Part shown: positions 28,221 to 39,206 of the stretch, in pieces | Position numbering within the stretch: position 1 is the stretch's first letter | How the letters are laid out: each line of letters begins with the position of its first letter | Source: Ignavibacteria bacterium | Lineage (GTDB): Bacteria > Bacteroidota > Ignavibacteria > Tepidaquicellales > Tepidaquicellaceae | Length of the DNA: 64,000 nt | NCBI GenBank assembly: GCA_016710985.1 | Contig: JADJTX010000005.1 | Coordinates: 62,001-126,000 of the forward strand | Direction of reading: 5' to 3' | Program-made: the position numbers and the translations under genes | The notes under the pieces: generated by a model | Told to the model about the DNA's origin: nothing | Database searches by the model: none | Seen by the model: the letters and a program-made list of their open reading frames with translations, nothing else

Positions 28221-30038
28221 ATGACACTGTTAAATTCAATTTTTCAACCCTCGAAAATTATTTTACTTTCTTATTAATAATTTTATTTTCATCGGATTCA
28301 TTCAGTCAGCACTTTGTAAAGATCACAGATACGGCAAATCCCATTGTCACAGATGTATTCTCAGGAAATTATTTCGGATCCAGCTGGGTGGATGTTGATA
28401 ATGACGGAAAGCTCGATCTGTTTGTAAACAGGAAAGCGATTTACAAAAATCTCGGAGGCGGTAATTTTACTCAGACGGGTACAGGTCTGCAAAATCAAAC
28501 AGGCAATCTCAGTAATACCTGGGCTGATTACGATAACGACGGCTTTATTGACTGCTGGGTAACATCAACCGGTGCATCAAATTCATTTTTATATAAAAAC
28601 AATGGTGACGGTTCTTTTACAAAAATAACTTCCGGCGACATCGGCGATTCAGCATATAATACAGGCTGGGGATGCGCCTGGGGGGATTACGATAATGACG
28701 GATACACTGACCTTGTGATAGCCGCTGCAAATAATTTCGGAGTTGTAAATCACCCGAACAGATTATATCACAACAACGGTGACGGAAGTTTTACAAGAAT
28801 CAAAATGCCGGGATTGACAGATACTTTAGCTCCGTTTACCATTCCGACCTGGAATGATTTTGATCAGGACGGAGACATGGATCTTTTCATAGGGACAGGT
28901 CCCCGGTGGAAGCACGGCTTTGGATAATCTTTATAAAAATATGCTTAAAGAAACAGGTACTGCAACACTGGTAAGGCTCGATCTTCCGCCACTATCAACT
29001 GACTTTGTTGACGGTCAGGTATGGAATGTAATTGATTATGATAATGACGGAGACCTCGATGCATTTCTCACAAATTATGCTAACAGTGTTTTCAACAATC
29101 TTTACAGAAACAATAACGGAACCTATGAAAGAATGACAGAGGCGCAGGTCGGACCGATAGTTTCCGACTTCGGCCTGTTTCTTGCTAATCTCTGGGGTGA
29201 TTTTAATAATGACGGAAACATAGACTGTATCGTGACACGTCAGGGCGCTCCGGCTTTCTATTATAATAATAACGGCGACGGAACATTCACAAGACTTGAT
29301 ACTACTGCTGTTTCTCAAAATGCAGGAGGAAATTTCGGTGCGACTGCAGGCGACTATGATAACAACGGTACTCTGGATCTTTACATGACCGGAAGCACTG
29401 ATTCAAAAGGATTATTCAGAAATGACCTGAACAATGGAAATAAGTGGGTCAAAATAAAATGTACCGGAGGAGGACCGATGACGGGTCTTTCAAATAAATC
29501 TGCAATCGGAACAAAGGTAAAAGCAAAGGCGACAATAAACGGAGTATCTGTCTGGCAGTACAGGGACGTGCTTGCACAGAATTCATTCAATTCTATGAAC
29601 ATGCTAAACGTTCATTTCGGTTTTGGAAATGCTTCAGTTATTGATTCACTCATTATTATATGGCCGAGAGGCTTAAGAGAAGTTTTTACAAATGTTGCAC
29701 TGAATAATTCCTACAACGCAACCGAAGGTCAGGGAATTGTTTCCGGCATCTCAAACGGCTCAATCCTGAGTCCTGATGATTTTAGACTTTTTCAGAATTA
29801 TCCTAATCCGTTCAATCCGGTAACTGTCATAAGCTATGAATTAGCTTTGGGAAGCTTCATTAATCTGAAAGTATTTGATTTGATAGGGAAAGAAATAGCA
29901 ACATTAGTTAATCAAAAACAACCTGCAGGAAACTATAATGTAACCTTCGATGGCGGAGGGTTGTCAAGCGGAGTTTATTTTTATAAGCTTTCTGCAGGAG
30001 ATTTTTCTGAGACTAAGAAAATGAGTCTCTTAAAGTAA
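28221..30038 (+). CDS. FG-GAP/VCBS repeat protein with ASPIC/UnbV and T9SS domains, two frameshifts
   Basis: A reconstructed protein of about 605 residues. From an ATG at 28221 with an AGGAG site, a signal peptide ending DSFSQHF is restored by adding one base near 28254-28257. Seven D-x-D-x-D-G calcium-binding loops follow (for example DVDNDGKLD, DYDNDGFID, DFDQDGDMD). The frame breaks at a C4 run (28901-28904; C3 gives GPGGSTALDNLYKN). Next come an ASPIC/UnbV domain (SAIGTKVKAKATING... to HFGFGNA) and a T9SS type A sorting domain (FQNYPNPFNPVTVISYEL). The open pieces are 28388-28927 and 28920-30038. CRTAC1-like secreted surface protein of unknown ligand. Confidence 0.82.
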
Positions 30039-30204
30039 CCAATCGTCACCGCTCAGACTCTTAGTTCACTAAGGATTTTAACCAGGGAGTAAATTTACAG
30101 ACATGCCTTTTGTGAACTGAGATCTTAGTTGGAAATAAAGTGATCTGAACATAATACTTTTATTAAACGTAACCCAAATAACTCAAACCCTAAGAAAACA
30201 GTTT

Positions 30205-31413
30205 ATGAAAATCAAACTTCTATTTTTGCTAATTGCATTTAATGTTTCACAAACCTTTGCTGAATGGACTCAGCAGGTCAGCAATACAAATGAAACACTT
30301 CTCGGAGTTTCATTTACAGATCAGATGACCGGCTTCACTGTAGGTACTTCAGGAAAAATTCTTCATACTACAAATGGCGGAGGTCAGTGGACAAACCAGA
30401 CAAGCGGAACATCAAGCTTTTTAAGAGACGTTTTTTTTACAGACCCGGTTACCGGAACAATAGTCGGCGAGAGCGGATTAATTAAAAGAACAACGAACGG
30501 CGGACTGAACTGGACAAATCAGATCAGTAATACTACAGAACATTTAGTTCATGTACATTTTATAAATTCGCAAACAGGAATTGCTTCCGGGCAGAATGGT
30601 GTGATCATTACAACTTCCAACGGAGGGATAAACTGGATTTTGAGAAGCAGCGGTGTAACAGTCGAGCTTGCAGGTGTAATGATGGTTGATAACTCAATCG
30701 CCTACGCAGCCGGATTTACCGGGACAATTCTTAAGACAACAAACGGAGGAATTAACTGGGCACAGCAGGTCAGCGGACTGACTTCAGAATTACGAAGCGT
30801 TTATTTTGTAAATTCAAATACAGGATACATTGCCGGATATAACGGCAGAATTCTGAAAACAACTAACGGAGGAATTAACTGGACACAACAAACTTCTACT
30901 ACCGCGAACAATTTATTCAGCATATGTTTTTCAAATGCAACCACCGGCACTGCAGTCGGAACGGCAAAAATTCTGAACACAACCAACGGAGGCGACACAT
31001 GGACGGCACAGGCAGTATCTTTCACAGGCGATCTGTACTGTGTTGCATTTGCAAATGTAAATACGGGATGGACAGTCGGGCAGACAGGAAGAATATATTA
31101 CACGAATAACGGAGGAGTCGGGATAAATTCAATTTCAACTGAAATACCGGACTCTTATTCTTTAAGTCAGAATTATCCAAACCCATTTAATCCTGTAACG
31201 ATTCTGGAATTCGGAATTACGAAACCCGGATTTGTTTCGCTGAAGATCTATGATGCACTTGGAAAAGAAGTATCAACACTGATTAATGAAAGTTTAAACC
31301 CGGGAACATACAAATATGATTTTGATGCATCAGGTCTTGTGAGCGGAATACATTTTTATACAATTAAAATTAATGAATACAGCGCAACAAAAAAAATGCT
31401 GCTAATCAAATAA
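30205..31413 (+). CDS. Ycf48-like repeat protein with T9SS type A sorting domain
   Basis: A 402-residue protein. The signal peptide (1-19, ending TFAEW) precedes about seven propeller blades, each with a G-x-x-G-x-I-x-x-T-x-x-G-G-x-x-W pattern (KTTNGGINW occurs repeatedly). This is the Ycf48/Hcf136-like fold common in secreted Bacteroidota proteins; it does not imply photosynthesis. The sorting domain (SQNYPNPFNPVTILEF... to KKMLLIK) is very similar to that of the gene starting 6 bp downstream. It probably shares an operon with 31419 and possibly 33208. Confidence 0.88.
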   Translation: MKIKLLFLLIAFNVSQTFAEWTQQVSNTNETLLGVSFTDQMTGFTVGTSGKILHTTNGGGQWTNQTSGTSSFLRDVFFTDPVTGTIVGESGLIKRTTNGGLNWTNQISNTTEHLVHVHFINSQTGIASGQNGVIITTSNGGINWILRSSGVTVELAGVMMVDNSIAYAAGFTGTILKTTNGGINWAQQVSGLTSELRSVYFVNSNTGYIAGYNGRILKTTNGGINWTQQTSTTANNLFSICFSNATTGTAVGTAKILNTTNGGDTWTAQAVSFTGDLYCVAFANVNTGWTVGQTGRIYYTNNGGVGINSISTEIPDSYSLSQNYPNPFNPVTILEFGITKPGFVSLKIYDALGKEVSTLINESLNPGTYKYDFDASGLVSGIHFYTIKINEYSATKKMLLIK

Positions 31414-31418
31414 AGATC

Positions 31419-33161
31419 ATGAAAACAATGTATGTACTTTTATTTTCAGCAATATTTAACCTTACAAAAATTGCAAATTCCCAGCCGGTTTTCACACAGA
31501 TAACATCACCTGGTAATCCGGCTGTTACAGATGCATTTGAAAGTACAGGTGCCTGCTGGATAGATTTTAATAATGACGGTTATCTTGATCTGTTTGTATC
31601 AAATGGTAATTTGACAAGTCAGAATAATTCTTTATACCTTAATAACAGATCCGGAGGATTTGTGAAAATAACAACAGGTCCTGTTGTGAATGACGGAGGT
31701 TCGTCAATTGGAGGTACGTGGGGAGACTATAACAACGATGGTAACCCTGATCTGTTTGTTGCAAACAGAAACAACTTTGGAAATTTTTTGTATCTCGGCT
31801 CAGGTGATACAACTTTTACAAAAATCACAACCGGAAACATAGTAACAGATATTTTTAATTCAAACAGCAGCCATTGGATCGATATAAACAAAGACGGGCT
31901 TGTCGATCTGCATGTAATAAATTTTCAGCAGAACGATATACTGTATATTAATAACGGAAATCCGGATTTTACTTTTACAAAAATAGATACTTCACAATTC
32001 CTGCTGGACGGAAGCGCATTTTCGATTGTCGGATGCTGGGGTGATGTAAATAATGACAGGCAGACAGATCTCTTCATGGGCAACGCGGGATCTCAAAACG
32101 ATCTCCTATACATAAATAATGGAAACCAGACTTTTACAAAAACTACATTTAATGACGCCCGGAATACTCTCGGATGCAGCTGGGGTGATTTCGACAATGA
32201 CGGAGACCTTGATCTGTTCACATCAGGTTTTTTAAATCAGAGAAGCCGGTTGTATGTAAACAGCGGTTCTCCGGATTTTTTACTCGTTCCTGTAGATACA
32301 GGAATTGTATCGAATGAGGCTTCGAACTCAGTTGGCAGCTGCTGGGGAGATTTCGATAATGACAGGGACCTTGATCTTTTTGTCGCAAATGACGGATCAA
32401 ATAACTTTCTTTATCTGAATACAGGATCTCCAAATTACGGTTTTGTAAAAGTAACAAACGGAAGCATTGTCAGTGACGGCGGAAATTCATTTGGATGCGC
32501 AGCCGGTGATTATGATAATGACGGACAGCTTGATATTTATGTAGCCAACAGACTGAATCAGCAGAATTTTCTTTATCACAACAACGGCAACAGTAACAAC
32601 TGGATCACAATAAAATGCAGCGGAGTGACTTCAAACAAAGCAGCAATCGGAACAAAAATAAGAGTGAAAGCCGGCGGCGTATGGCAGATGCAGGAAGTTG
32701 TTGCACAGACTGGTTACAACAGCCAGAACTTATGGCTTCATTTCGGTTTAGGAAATGCTGCAGTCATCGATTCTGTAAGAGTTGAATGGATAAACGGAAT
32801 GACTCATAGCTTTGTGAATCAACCCGTAAACAGGAATGTGACAATTTCTGAATCAGGTACGATCACCGGTTTAATTTTAAACAGCATTCAAAACCCTGAC
32901 AATTTAGCATTATATCAGAATTATCCGAATCCTTTTAATCCCGTTACGAAATTAGAATTTGGAGTTACGAAGCCGGGATTTGTATCATTAAAGATCTATG
33001 ATGCACTTGGAAAAGAAGTATCAACACTGGTTAATGAAAGTTTAAATCCGGGAATATATAAATTTGAGTTTGATGCTTCGGGGTTAATGAGCGGGATTTA
33101 TTTTTATACACTGAAAGCAGACGGGCTTAGTGAGACGAAGAAGATGATGCTCATAAAATAA
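31419..33161 (+). CDS. FG-GAP/VCBS and ASPIC/UnbV repeat protein with T9SS sorting domain
   Basis: A 580-residue protein with a signal peptide (1-21), seven D-x-N/D-x-D-G loops (DFNNDGYLD, DYNNDGNPD, DINKDGLVD, DFDNDGDLD, DYDNDGQLD among them) forming an integrin-like propeller, and an ASPIC/UnbV domain (AAIGTKIRVKAGG... to HFGLGNAAVIDSV). A T9SS type A sorting domain closes it (YQNYPNPFNPVTKLEFGV). It is a frame-intact paralogue of the 28221 gene and starts 6 bp after the 30205 gene. Predicted surface/secreted; ligand unknown. Confidence 0.9.
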   Translation: MKTMYVLLFSAIFNLTKIANSQPVFTQITSPGNPAVTDAFESTGACWIDFNNDGYLDLFVSNGNLTSQNNSLYLNNRSGGFVKITTGPVVNDGGSSIGGTWGDYNNDGNPDLFVANRNNFGNFLYLGSGDTTFTKITTGNIVTDIFNSNSSHWIDINKDGLVDLHVINFQQNDILYINNGNPDFTFTKIDTSQFLLDGSAFSIVGCWGDVNNDRQTDLFMGNAGSQNDLLYINNGNQTFTKTTFNDARNTLGCSWGDFDNDGDLDLFTSGFLNQRSRLYVNSGSPDFLLVPVDTGIVSNEASNSVGSCWGDFDNDRDLDLFVANDGSNNFLYLNTGSPNYGFVKVTNGSIVSDGGNSFGCAAGDYDNDGQLDIYVANRLNQQNFLYHNNGNSNNWITIKCSGVTSNKAAIGTKIRVKAGGVWQMQEVVAQTGYNSQNLWLHFGLGNAAVIDSVRVEWINGMTHSFVNQPVNRNVTISESGTITGLILNSIQNPDNLALYQNYPNPFNPVTKLEFGVTKPGFVSLKIYDALGKEVSTLVNESLNPGIYKFEFDASGLMSGIYFYTLKADGLSETKKMMLIK

Positions 33162-33207
33162 GTAGCAGTTAGCAATTATCAATTTAATTAATCTTAGTTG
33201 TTCTATT

Positions 33208-35139
33208 ATGTGCTTAAAAAATGTTACAGTCTTCCTTTTACTTTTAATAATTTTTAACGGAAATTCTGTTTGTCAGGAAAATGTAAGTAATACATTAACT
33301 GCAAAGCAATGGAGCAGTGATATTGACAGCTTTATTTCAGGGATCCCGGGGGTTCATATAAATCCGTATCATAAAACTTCAAAAGAAGAGTTTGACACAT
33401 ATGCTACCGGACTAAAAACAAAATTACCTTCAATGACTGACAATCAGATCCTGACGGAATTTGCAAAAATGGTTACAATGATCGGAGACGGGCATACAGT
33501 ATTGAATGTTGCAGGCTTGCACAATCAAAATTCTCAGTATTCAGTTAATAATTTTCATGCATATCCCCTGGAGGCATATATTTTTAATGAAGGAGTTTTC
33601 ATAATATTTACTGATGAGAAGCATAAGGAGTTAGAAGGGTTAAAGTTAGTAGAGATCAATGATATTAAAATTGAAAAAGTAATTGAAAAGATAAAGCCGC
33701 TCGTTCCCGGTGATAATGAATATAATATTAAGTTCAGTCTTCCGTTTTTCATAATGACGGCAGAGTATCTAAACGGATCGGGCTTATGTCCTGATGATCT
33801 TAAAAGTAAATTTACTTTTGAAGACGGTAAAGGGAATAAATTTACAAAAACACTGGAGCCGGTTGAGCTTAGTGAGTACTTTCAATTGCTTAACAGCAAA
33901 AAGCATCCGGAGCATGCACCGCTTTATCTGCAGAACGATGAAAAGAATTACTGGTTCAAATATCTTGAAGACAGCAAAGTACTTTATATAAATTACAAAA
34001 GAGTTCTGATCGACCCTGAGGACAGCTTAAAATATTTTTGTAAACGACTGGAGGAATTTATAAATACAAATGACATTGATAAAACAATTATTGATATACG
34101 AAACAACGGAGGCGGAAATAACGGTACATGTCAGGTATTCGTCGACCTGATCACTGACAATAAAAAAATTAATCAAAAAGGAAAACTGTTTACTGTCATC
34201 GGAAGACAGACATTCTCTGCAGCATCATATCTTACCACCAAGCTTGAGTTCAACACCAACACAATATTTGTTGGTGAACCTACCGGTGCCTCTCCGAATC
34301 ATTACGGAGATAACAGACCGCTTACACTTCCCAATTCCGGACTGAATATCCGGTTATCTTCAATATACTGGCAGAACAGTTTTCCGCTTGATGACAGGCA
34401 ATGGACAGAGCCGGAAATCAAAGTTGATATAACAGCGGAAGATTTCTTTTCAGGTAAAGATCCTTTAATGGATGCCATATTAAATTACAGACACCCGGAA
34501 AATATTTCCTTAGCTGTCCCTTCAGATGAGCGTCAGGCTTTGATCGGAAAATATTTATTTACGGCATTTGAATACATGGAAATCAAAGAGAATGGAGAAG
34601 ATCTGATACTGGAGGTACGAAGACCTGATTTTATCGGAAGAGATGTGAGATACATATATACACCTGTTTACTACATTTCAGAAAACAATTATTCTACAGG
34701 GATCAGGGATTTCAATATTTCTCTGATCAATACGATGACGAAAGCGTCTCACAGGTATTATGAATGGTATACTCCGTTAGCAGACACCGGCTACATATTA
34801 CCGGGAGATTTATTCAGGCAGGGAAAAATTTCCGATGGCGTAGTCTTATTAAAAGAATTAAAAACTAAATACCCGGGGAATCCGAATGTTTCTGAAAATG
34901 TGATCAATAATCTGGGATACAAATTTTTGAATGAAAAAAAAACGGATGCTGCAATTGAAATTTTTAAATTAAATACCGAACTTTATCCGGAAGCATTTAA
35001 CACATATGACAGCCTCGGAGAAGCATACTTACTGGCCGGGAATAACACGCAGGCGGTTTTAAATTATAAAAAATCACTGGAGCTGAATTCTAATAACGAT
35101 AATGCAAGAAAGGTGCTTCAGACATTAAGCGCTAAATGA
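33208..35139 (+). CDS. S41-family (C-terminal processing type) peptidase with C-terminal TPRs
   Basis: A 643-residue exported protein (signal peptide 1-22, ending SVCQ). The central domain carries the S41 core: an IDIRNNGGGN turn, then VIGRQTFSAASYL with the likely nucleophile Ser, followed by FVGEPTGASPNHYGD, as in tail-specific proteases and tricorn-like peptidases. The last 120 residues are TPR-like (LGYKFLNEKKTDAAIEIF, YDSLGEAYLLAGN). No PDZ domain is obvious. It probably acts in the periplasm or on the surface, and lies 46 bp after the FG-GAP gene on the same strand. Confidence 0.87.
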   Translation: MCLKNVTVFLLLLIIFNGNSVCQENVSNTLTAKQWSSDIDSFISGIPGVHINPYHKTSKEEFDTYATGLKTKLPSMTDNQILTEFAKMVTMIGDGHTVLNVAGLHNQNSQYSVNNFHAYPLEAYIFNEGVFIIFTDEKHKELEGLKLVEINDIKIEKVIEKIKPLVPGDNEYNIKFSLPFFIMTAEYLNGSGLCPDDLKSKFTFEDGKGNKFTKTLEPVELSEYFQLLNSKKHPEHAPLYLQNDEKNYWFKYLEDSKVLYINYKRVLIDPEDSLKYFCKRLEEFINTNDIDKTIIDIRNNGGGNNGTCQVFVDLITDNKKINQKGKLFTVIGRQTFSAASYLTTKLEFNTNTIFVGEPTGASPNHYGDNRPLTLPNSGLNIRLSSIYWQNSFPLDDRQWTEPEIKVDITAEDFFSGKDPLMDAILNYRHPENISLAVPSDERQALIGKYLFTAFEYMEIKENGEDLILEVRRPDFIGRDVRYIYTPVYYISENNYSTGIRDFNISLINTMTKASHRYYEWYTPLADTGYILPGDLFRQGKISDGVVLLKELKTKYPGNPNVSENVINNLGYKFLNEKKTDAAIEIFKLNTELYPEAFNTYDSLGEAYLLAGNNTQAVLNYKKSLELNSNNDNARKVLQTLSAK

Positions 35140-35342
35140 CCGGCTTTTTCTCAGCAAAGTGAAGCGCAAATTTGCGCATGAAGAATGTTTAATACTGGTA
35201 GTACGGAAAGCATCTGCGTTCATCCGCAAGAAAAATTTCATTTCCGGATTTATTCCTTTTCACAAAACCGGAATTTTACCATTTGACATATTTGTAAACT
35301 TCTGATAACTTAATCTCAACTTAAACCAGAGGAGATTAAAAG

Positions 35343-37569
35343 ATGGCTACCGGAAGAATTTACTTTAAAAAAGAATACAATTTATTCTTTTATTTATTTT
35401 TACTTTTTACAGTTATATCCTTCTTCTGTTACAAAAATAACTTTTCACAAGATCCAGGAAACAGAATCATTTCAACATGGTTTTGGGCACAGCCGAAACC
35501 GACAGGTACCTTGCTATACTCAGTACACTTCATAAATCAAATGACCGGCTATGCTGCCGGTGAACTCGGAACAATAATTAAAACAACCGACGGAGGATCA
35601 AACTGGATTCAACTGACTTCAAATACATCAAATGATCTTTCAGAGATATTTTTTATAAATAATAATATTGGTTTTGCAGTGGGAAGATCCGGTATTGTAA
35701 TCAGAACAAAAGACGGGGGAACCCGCTGGACACAATTTAAAACCGGCTTAAACGATTATCTGCACGATGTAACATTCATAAACAAATTTACAGGATACAT
35801 TGCCGGACTGAACGGGACAATATTAAAAACCAGTAACAGCGGTGACAGCTGGAAGAAACTGAAAACTTTTTCCGGCGCTCCGTTATTTTGTTTAAGCTTT
35901 TTAAATGAAAATGAAGGTGCAGCAGGAGGATATACCACTATCCTGAAAACTTCTGACGGCGGAATGAACTGGAGGAGTCAAAACATAAATTTTAATCCTT
36001 CCTGCGCCATAGTTGGAATTTCCTGTATTGATAATAACACTATCTACGCAGCAGGCAATTCTTCTGCCGGTTCATTCTATAAGTCTGCTGATAACGGAGC
36101 AAACTGGATAAGCTCTTCTCTTAATCTGCCGTATCTGTTTGACGGAAGTGTTGACCTGCTGAGAAGCATGAGTTTTATAAATATCAATACCGGTTTTATA
36201 GTGACTGACTTTGGCACTATATTAAAAACAACAAATGCAGGCATGAGCTGGCAGAAGGATTCTTCATTCAGACCTTCTTATGAAAAGCTTTCTGTAATGT
36301 ATGATATAAATTTTAGAGATCCAGGTTTTATAAATATTTCCGGGAGCGGAGGAACAATAATAAGGAGTACAAATTCAGGTCTGAACTGGACAGCCAGAAC
36401 AGGAAATAAAAAGACTTTGAAAGGCAGCTGTTTCATAAATTCAAAAACAGGCTTTGCAGTTGGTGAAAAAGGTATTGTCCTGAAAACAGAAGATGAAGGA
36501 ATGAACTGGCTTGAGCTAAATAGTTTTACGGATAAATTTTTAAAATCTGTTTTTTTATAAATGAAAATACTGGTTATACTGCCGGAAATTCGGGTGCGAT
36601 TTTTAAAACTACTGATTGCGGAGTTAGCTGGATAAATCAAACCAACTATGCCGGCTATGATATTAACTGCATTCAATTTATCAGTGATAATGAAGGTATT
36701 GTCGCCGGAGGAAAGCCTGAAAGCGAACGGGCATTTATATACAAAACGGATGACGGCGGAGCAAGCTGGTATGAAGTTTATGATTCCTTATCACTGGGAG
36801 TTTTGAACTCCGTTGATTTTATGAATGGAGCATATGCTATTGCAACAGGAAACAACGGCAACATTCTTAAGACTTTCGACAAAGGTGAAAGCTGGAGCTC
36901 GTGGAATATATCATCAGAAAATTTATTAGCCATTGATTTTTTAAATACTCAAAACGCGCTGATCACCGGGACAAACGGACTTGTATATAAGACTACAAAC
37001 TCAGGAATAAACTGGCATGTTATTATAAGCGGGTTTTATCTGAACTTATCTTCTGTGAAATATTATGAACAGAATTTTGCAGTAGCATCCGGAGATAACG
37101 GAAAATACTGACTTCTACTGACAGCGGATTTAACTGGACCGCCGAACAAAAAATTACCAACAATAATTTATACTGCGTCAGCATTCTTGATGAAAAAAAA
37201 ATCTTTGCTTCCGGTGAATACGGAACAATCATATACTCAGATTTAAATAAATCTGTTTTAGCAGAAGTTGAAGGCAAAATTCAAAACAGAAAAAATTTTA
37301 TGTTATCACAGAATTACCCGAATCCGTTCAATCCGGTAACACTTATAACATACAATATTCCGGCTCATTCGGACAGGTTCAGTAATGTAAAATTGATTGT
37401 GTATAATATTCAGGGCAAAGAAGCAGAAACAATAGTTGACACAGAACAGGAAGCCGGTGTGTATAAAGTGAAATTCGATGCTTCAGACATTTCAAGCGGA
37501 ATATATTTTTATAGTTTATATATTAATGGAAAGATAGAGGAAACTAAAAGAATGATGGTTTTGAAATAA
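35343..37569 (+). CDS. Ycf48-like repeat protein with T9SS sorting domain, two frameshifts
   Basis: A reconstructed protein of about 742 residues. From the ATG at 35343 a long signal/anchor (residues 10-36, ending NNFSQ) precedes many GTIIKTTDGGSNW-type blades. The frame breaks at a T7 run (36550-36556; T8 restores FLKSVFFINENTGY) and at an A4 run (37102-37105; A5 restores GKILTSTDSGFNW). It then resumes to a T9SS type A sorting domain (SQNYPNPFNPVTLITYNI... to KRMMVLK). An AGGAG-like site precedes the start. Both breaks are single missing bases in homopolymers. Confidence 0.83.
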
Positions 37570-37610
37570 TCTGAAATTTAAAACAGAGTTTCATCTTAAC
37601 TTTTGAAAAA

Positions 37611-37660
37611 TATTCAGAGACGCCTGAATTAAAAAAATTCAAATTCGGCGTCTCTGAATA
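37611..37660. terminator. Strong bidirectional terminator between convergent genes
   Basis: A stem of about 19 bp (TATTCAGAGACGCCTGAATT with its inverse AATTCGGCGTCTCTGAATA) around an A-rich loop sits between the plus gene ending at 37569 and the minus gene ending at 37694. Confidence 0.85.
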
Positions 37661-37693
37661 ATCAAACAATTTTAAAAATCCGAATTGTCTTTT

Positions 37694-39049
37694 TTAAAAA
37701 TCATAATTGATACCGAACACAAAATTATTTACCTGATAATTTAATTCCTTCAGCATCTGATTCGCGGAAGAAGCATAGGTCTCATAATTTTTTTGTCTGT
37801 TTTGAAAACTATAAATAAAATTGGCTCTGAAGTTAGGCGTAATGTAATATTTCATTTCCAGTCCGAGCTTGTATTTTATTAAATCACTGCTGTTATAGAC
37901 TCTGAACCCGTTATGTTCATTATAATTATTGATCTTTCCTACAGTTGCAAATATTTCATAAAAAAATTTATTTTTATATTGCCCCGTGAAGGACTGATCG
38001 ACAATTATGTTTGCAATGTTGCTCTGATTCTGCAAAACAATGTTTGTGTATGAAAAAAAATTTACTTTACCGAATGGAAATACTTTAAACGAAATTCCGT
38101 ATTGAGACTGATGAGTTTTATTTAAATATGAGAAACTTCCGTTTACGCCAAATTTAAAAATCGAAATGTATTTTGAAATATCGAGAGAAAGAACAAAACT
38201 GTTGTAAAGATTTTCCTGTTCGGAGATGGTGTAATAATACTTAACGGAATCCGTCTGAGAGTTTGACGAACTGTCATAATTCGCCGATACAGATTCATCT
38301 TCAGTGGAAATGTAATGCCCAGCCGGGCTTATGACTAATCCTGTAGCTGCCCTTATGTCAAAACTATTATAAAACCTGTCCTGGTATTCTGAATAACTGA
38401 AGGATAACTTTTCATTATTAAATTGTATTTGCTGTGTCTTTGGTGTTTTGAGATATGAATAAATATAATTTACATTCAGAAATCCGACGGGCAACTGACT
38501 CAGACCGGCATTAAAATAGAATTCATTCCCGTTGATTGTCTGTTCACCAAGATAATTTTCATCTCCGTCTAAATCCAAACCGCTGTTTTTATCCGGATCA
38601 TTTGATATACCGGTACCGACTTCCGAATGCAAATTATCAATTAAAGAATTTTCCAGCGGCTTAATTCTTTTCCTTAAACTTTTCGGAAGGTTTGAGAATG
38701 TAAAACTCTTATCCGCTTCCCTGCCGGTATATAAATAGCAGTAATAAAGATATTCCAGAACTGTCGGATTGTCATAACCTATTTCCAGTGATTTCTCAAA
38801 ATTCGGAATTGCCTCAAAATATTTTTTTGTCATATAATAAGCTATCCCGAGGCGGGCTCTTAAAAAAAAGAAATCAAACCCCTTGCGCAAAGCATTCTCT
38901 CCGTATGGTATCATCTGATCCCATTTATTCTCATTAAACATCTCTTCCATTTTCTTATTGATCGAATCCATAGTCAGCTTTTCCTGCGCAGCCGCATTAA
39001 TTGATATCTGCATTAACAGTGTCAGCATTAATAAACAAATCTTACTCAA
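37694..39049 (-). CDS. TPR-containing outer-membrane beta-barrel-like protein
   Basis: A 451-residue exported protein (signal peptide 1-21, NAAAQ). Residues 25-130 look like TPRs (MIPYGENALRKGFDFFFLRARLGIAYYMTKKYFEAIPNF). The remainder alternates aromatic beta-strands with short loops and ends in a barrel-like strand (NFVFGINYDF with terminal Phe), as in outer-membrane proteins. Function unknown. It is the last gene of the minus-strand sigma-factor cluster, 147 bp after the membrane partner gene. Confidence 0.7.
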   Translation of the reverse strand: MSKICLLMLTLLMQISINAAAQEKLTMDSINKKMEEMFNENKWDQMIPYGENALRKGFDFFFLRARLGIAYYMTKKYFEAIPNFEKSLEIGYDNPTVLEYLYYCYLYTGREADKSFTFSNLPKSLRKRIKPLENSLIDNLHSEVGTGISNDPDKNSGLDLDGDENYLGEQTINGNEFYFNAGLSQLPVGFLNVNYIYSYLKTPKTQQIQFNNEKLSFSYSEYQDRFYNSFDIRAATGLVISPAGHYISTEDESVSANYDSSSNSQTDSVKYYYTISEQENLYNSFVLSLDISKYISIFKFGVNGSFSYLNKTHQSQYGISFKVFPFGKVNFFSYTNIVLQNQSNIANIIVDQSFTGQYKNKFFYEIFATVGKINNYNEHNGFRVYNSSDLIKYKLGLEMKYYITPNFRANFIYSFQNRQKNYETYASSANQMLKELNYQVNNFVFGINYDF

Positions 39050-39166
39050 GTTATTTTTAATAAGTTATAAAGTGAGCAATGATACGTTATTTAATTTGAA
39101 TTTTAAATTTAAAAATGAGATTTGGATTTGTCCGGAGTGAGTATTGTGTATTGGGAAGATACTAAT

Positions 39167-39206
39167 TTTCAACTTTTAACTTTCAACTTTCAACTTTTAA
39201 CTTTTA
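39167..39206. repeat. Heptamer array overlapping a stop codon
   Basis: The plus-strand words AACTTTT / AACTTTC run across the stop codon (39197-39199) of the minus-strand gene, so its final KS-stop is read from the repeat. Confidence 0.8.

Noticed and set aside
30205..31413. Photosystem II assembly role for the Ycf48-like proteins
   Set aside because: These propellers with T9SS tails are secreted surface proteins; no photosynthesis gene lies in the window.
35164..35177. 14-bp palindrome GCGCAAATTTGCGC as a terminator
   Set aside because: There is no T tract and it is short; it could be a chance dyad after the S41 peptidase gene.
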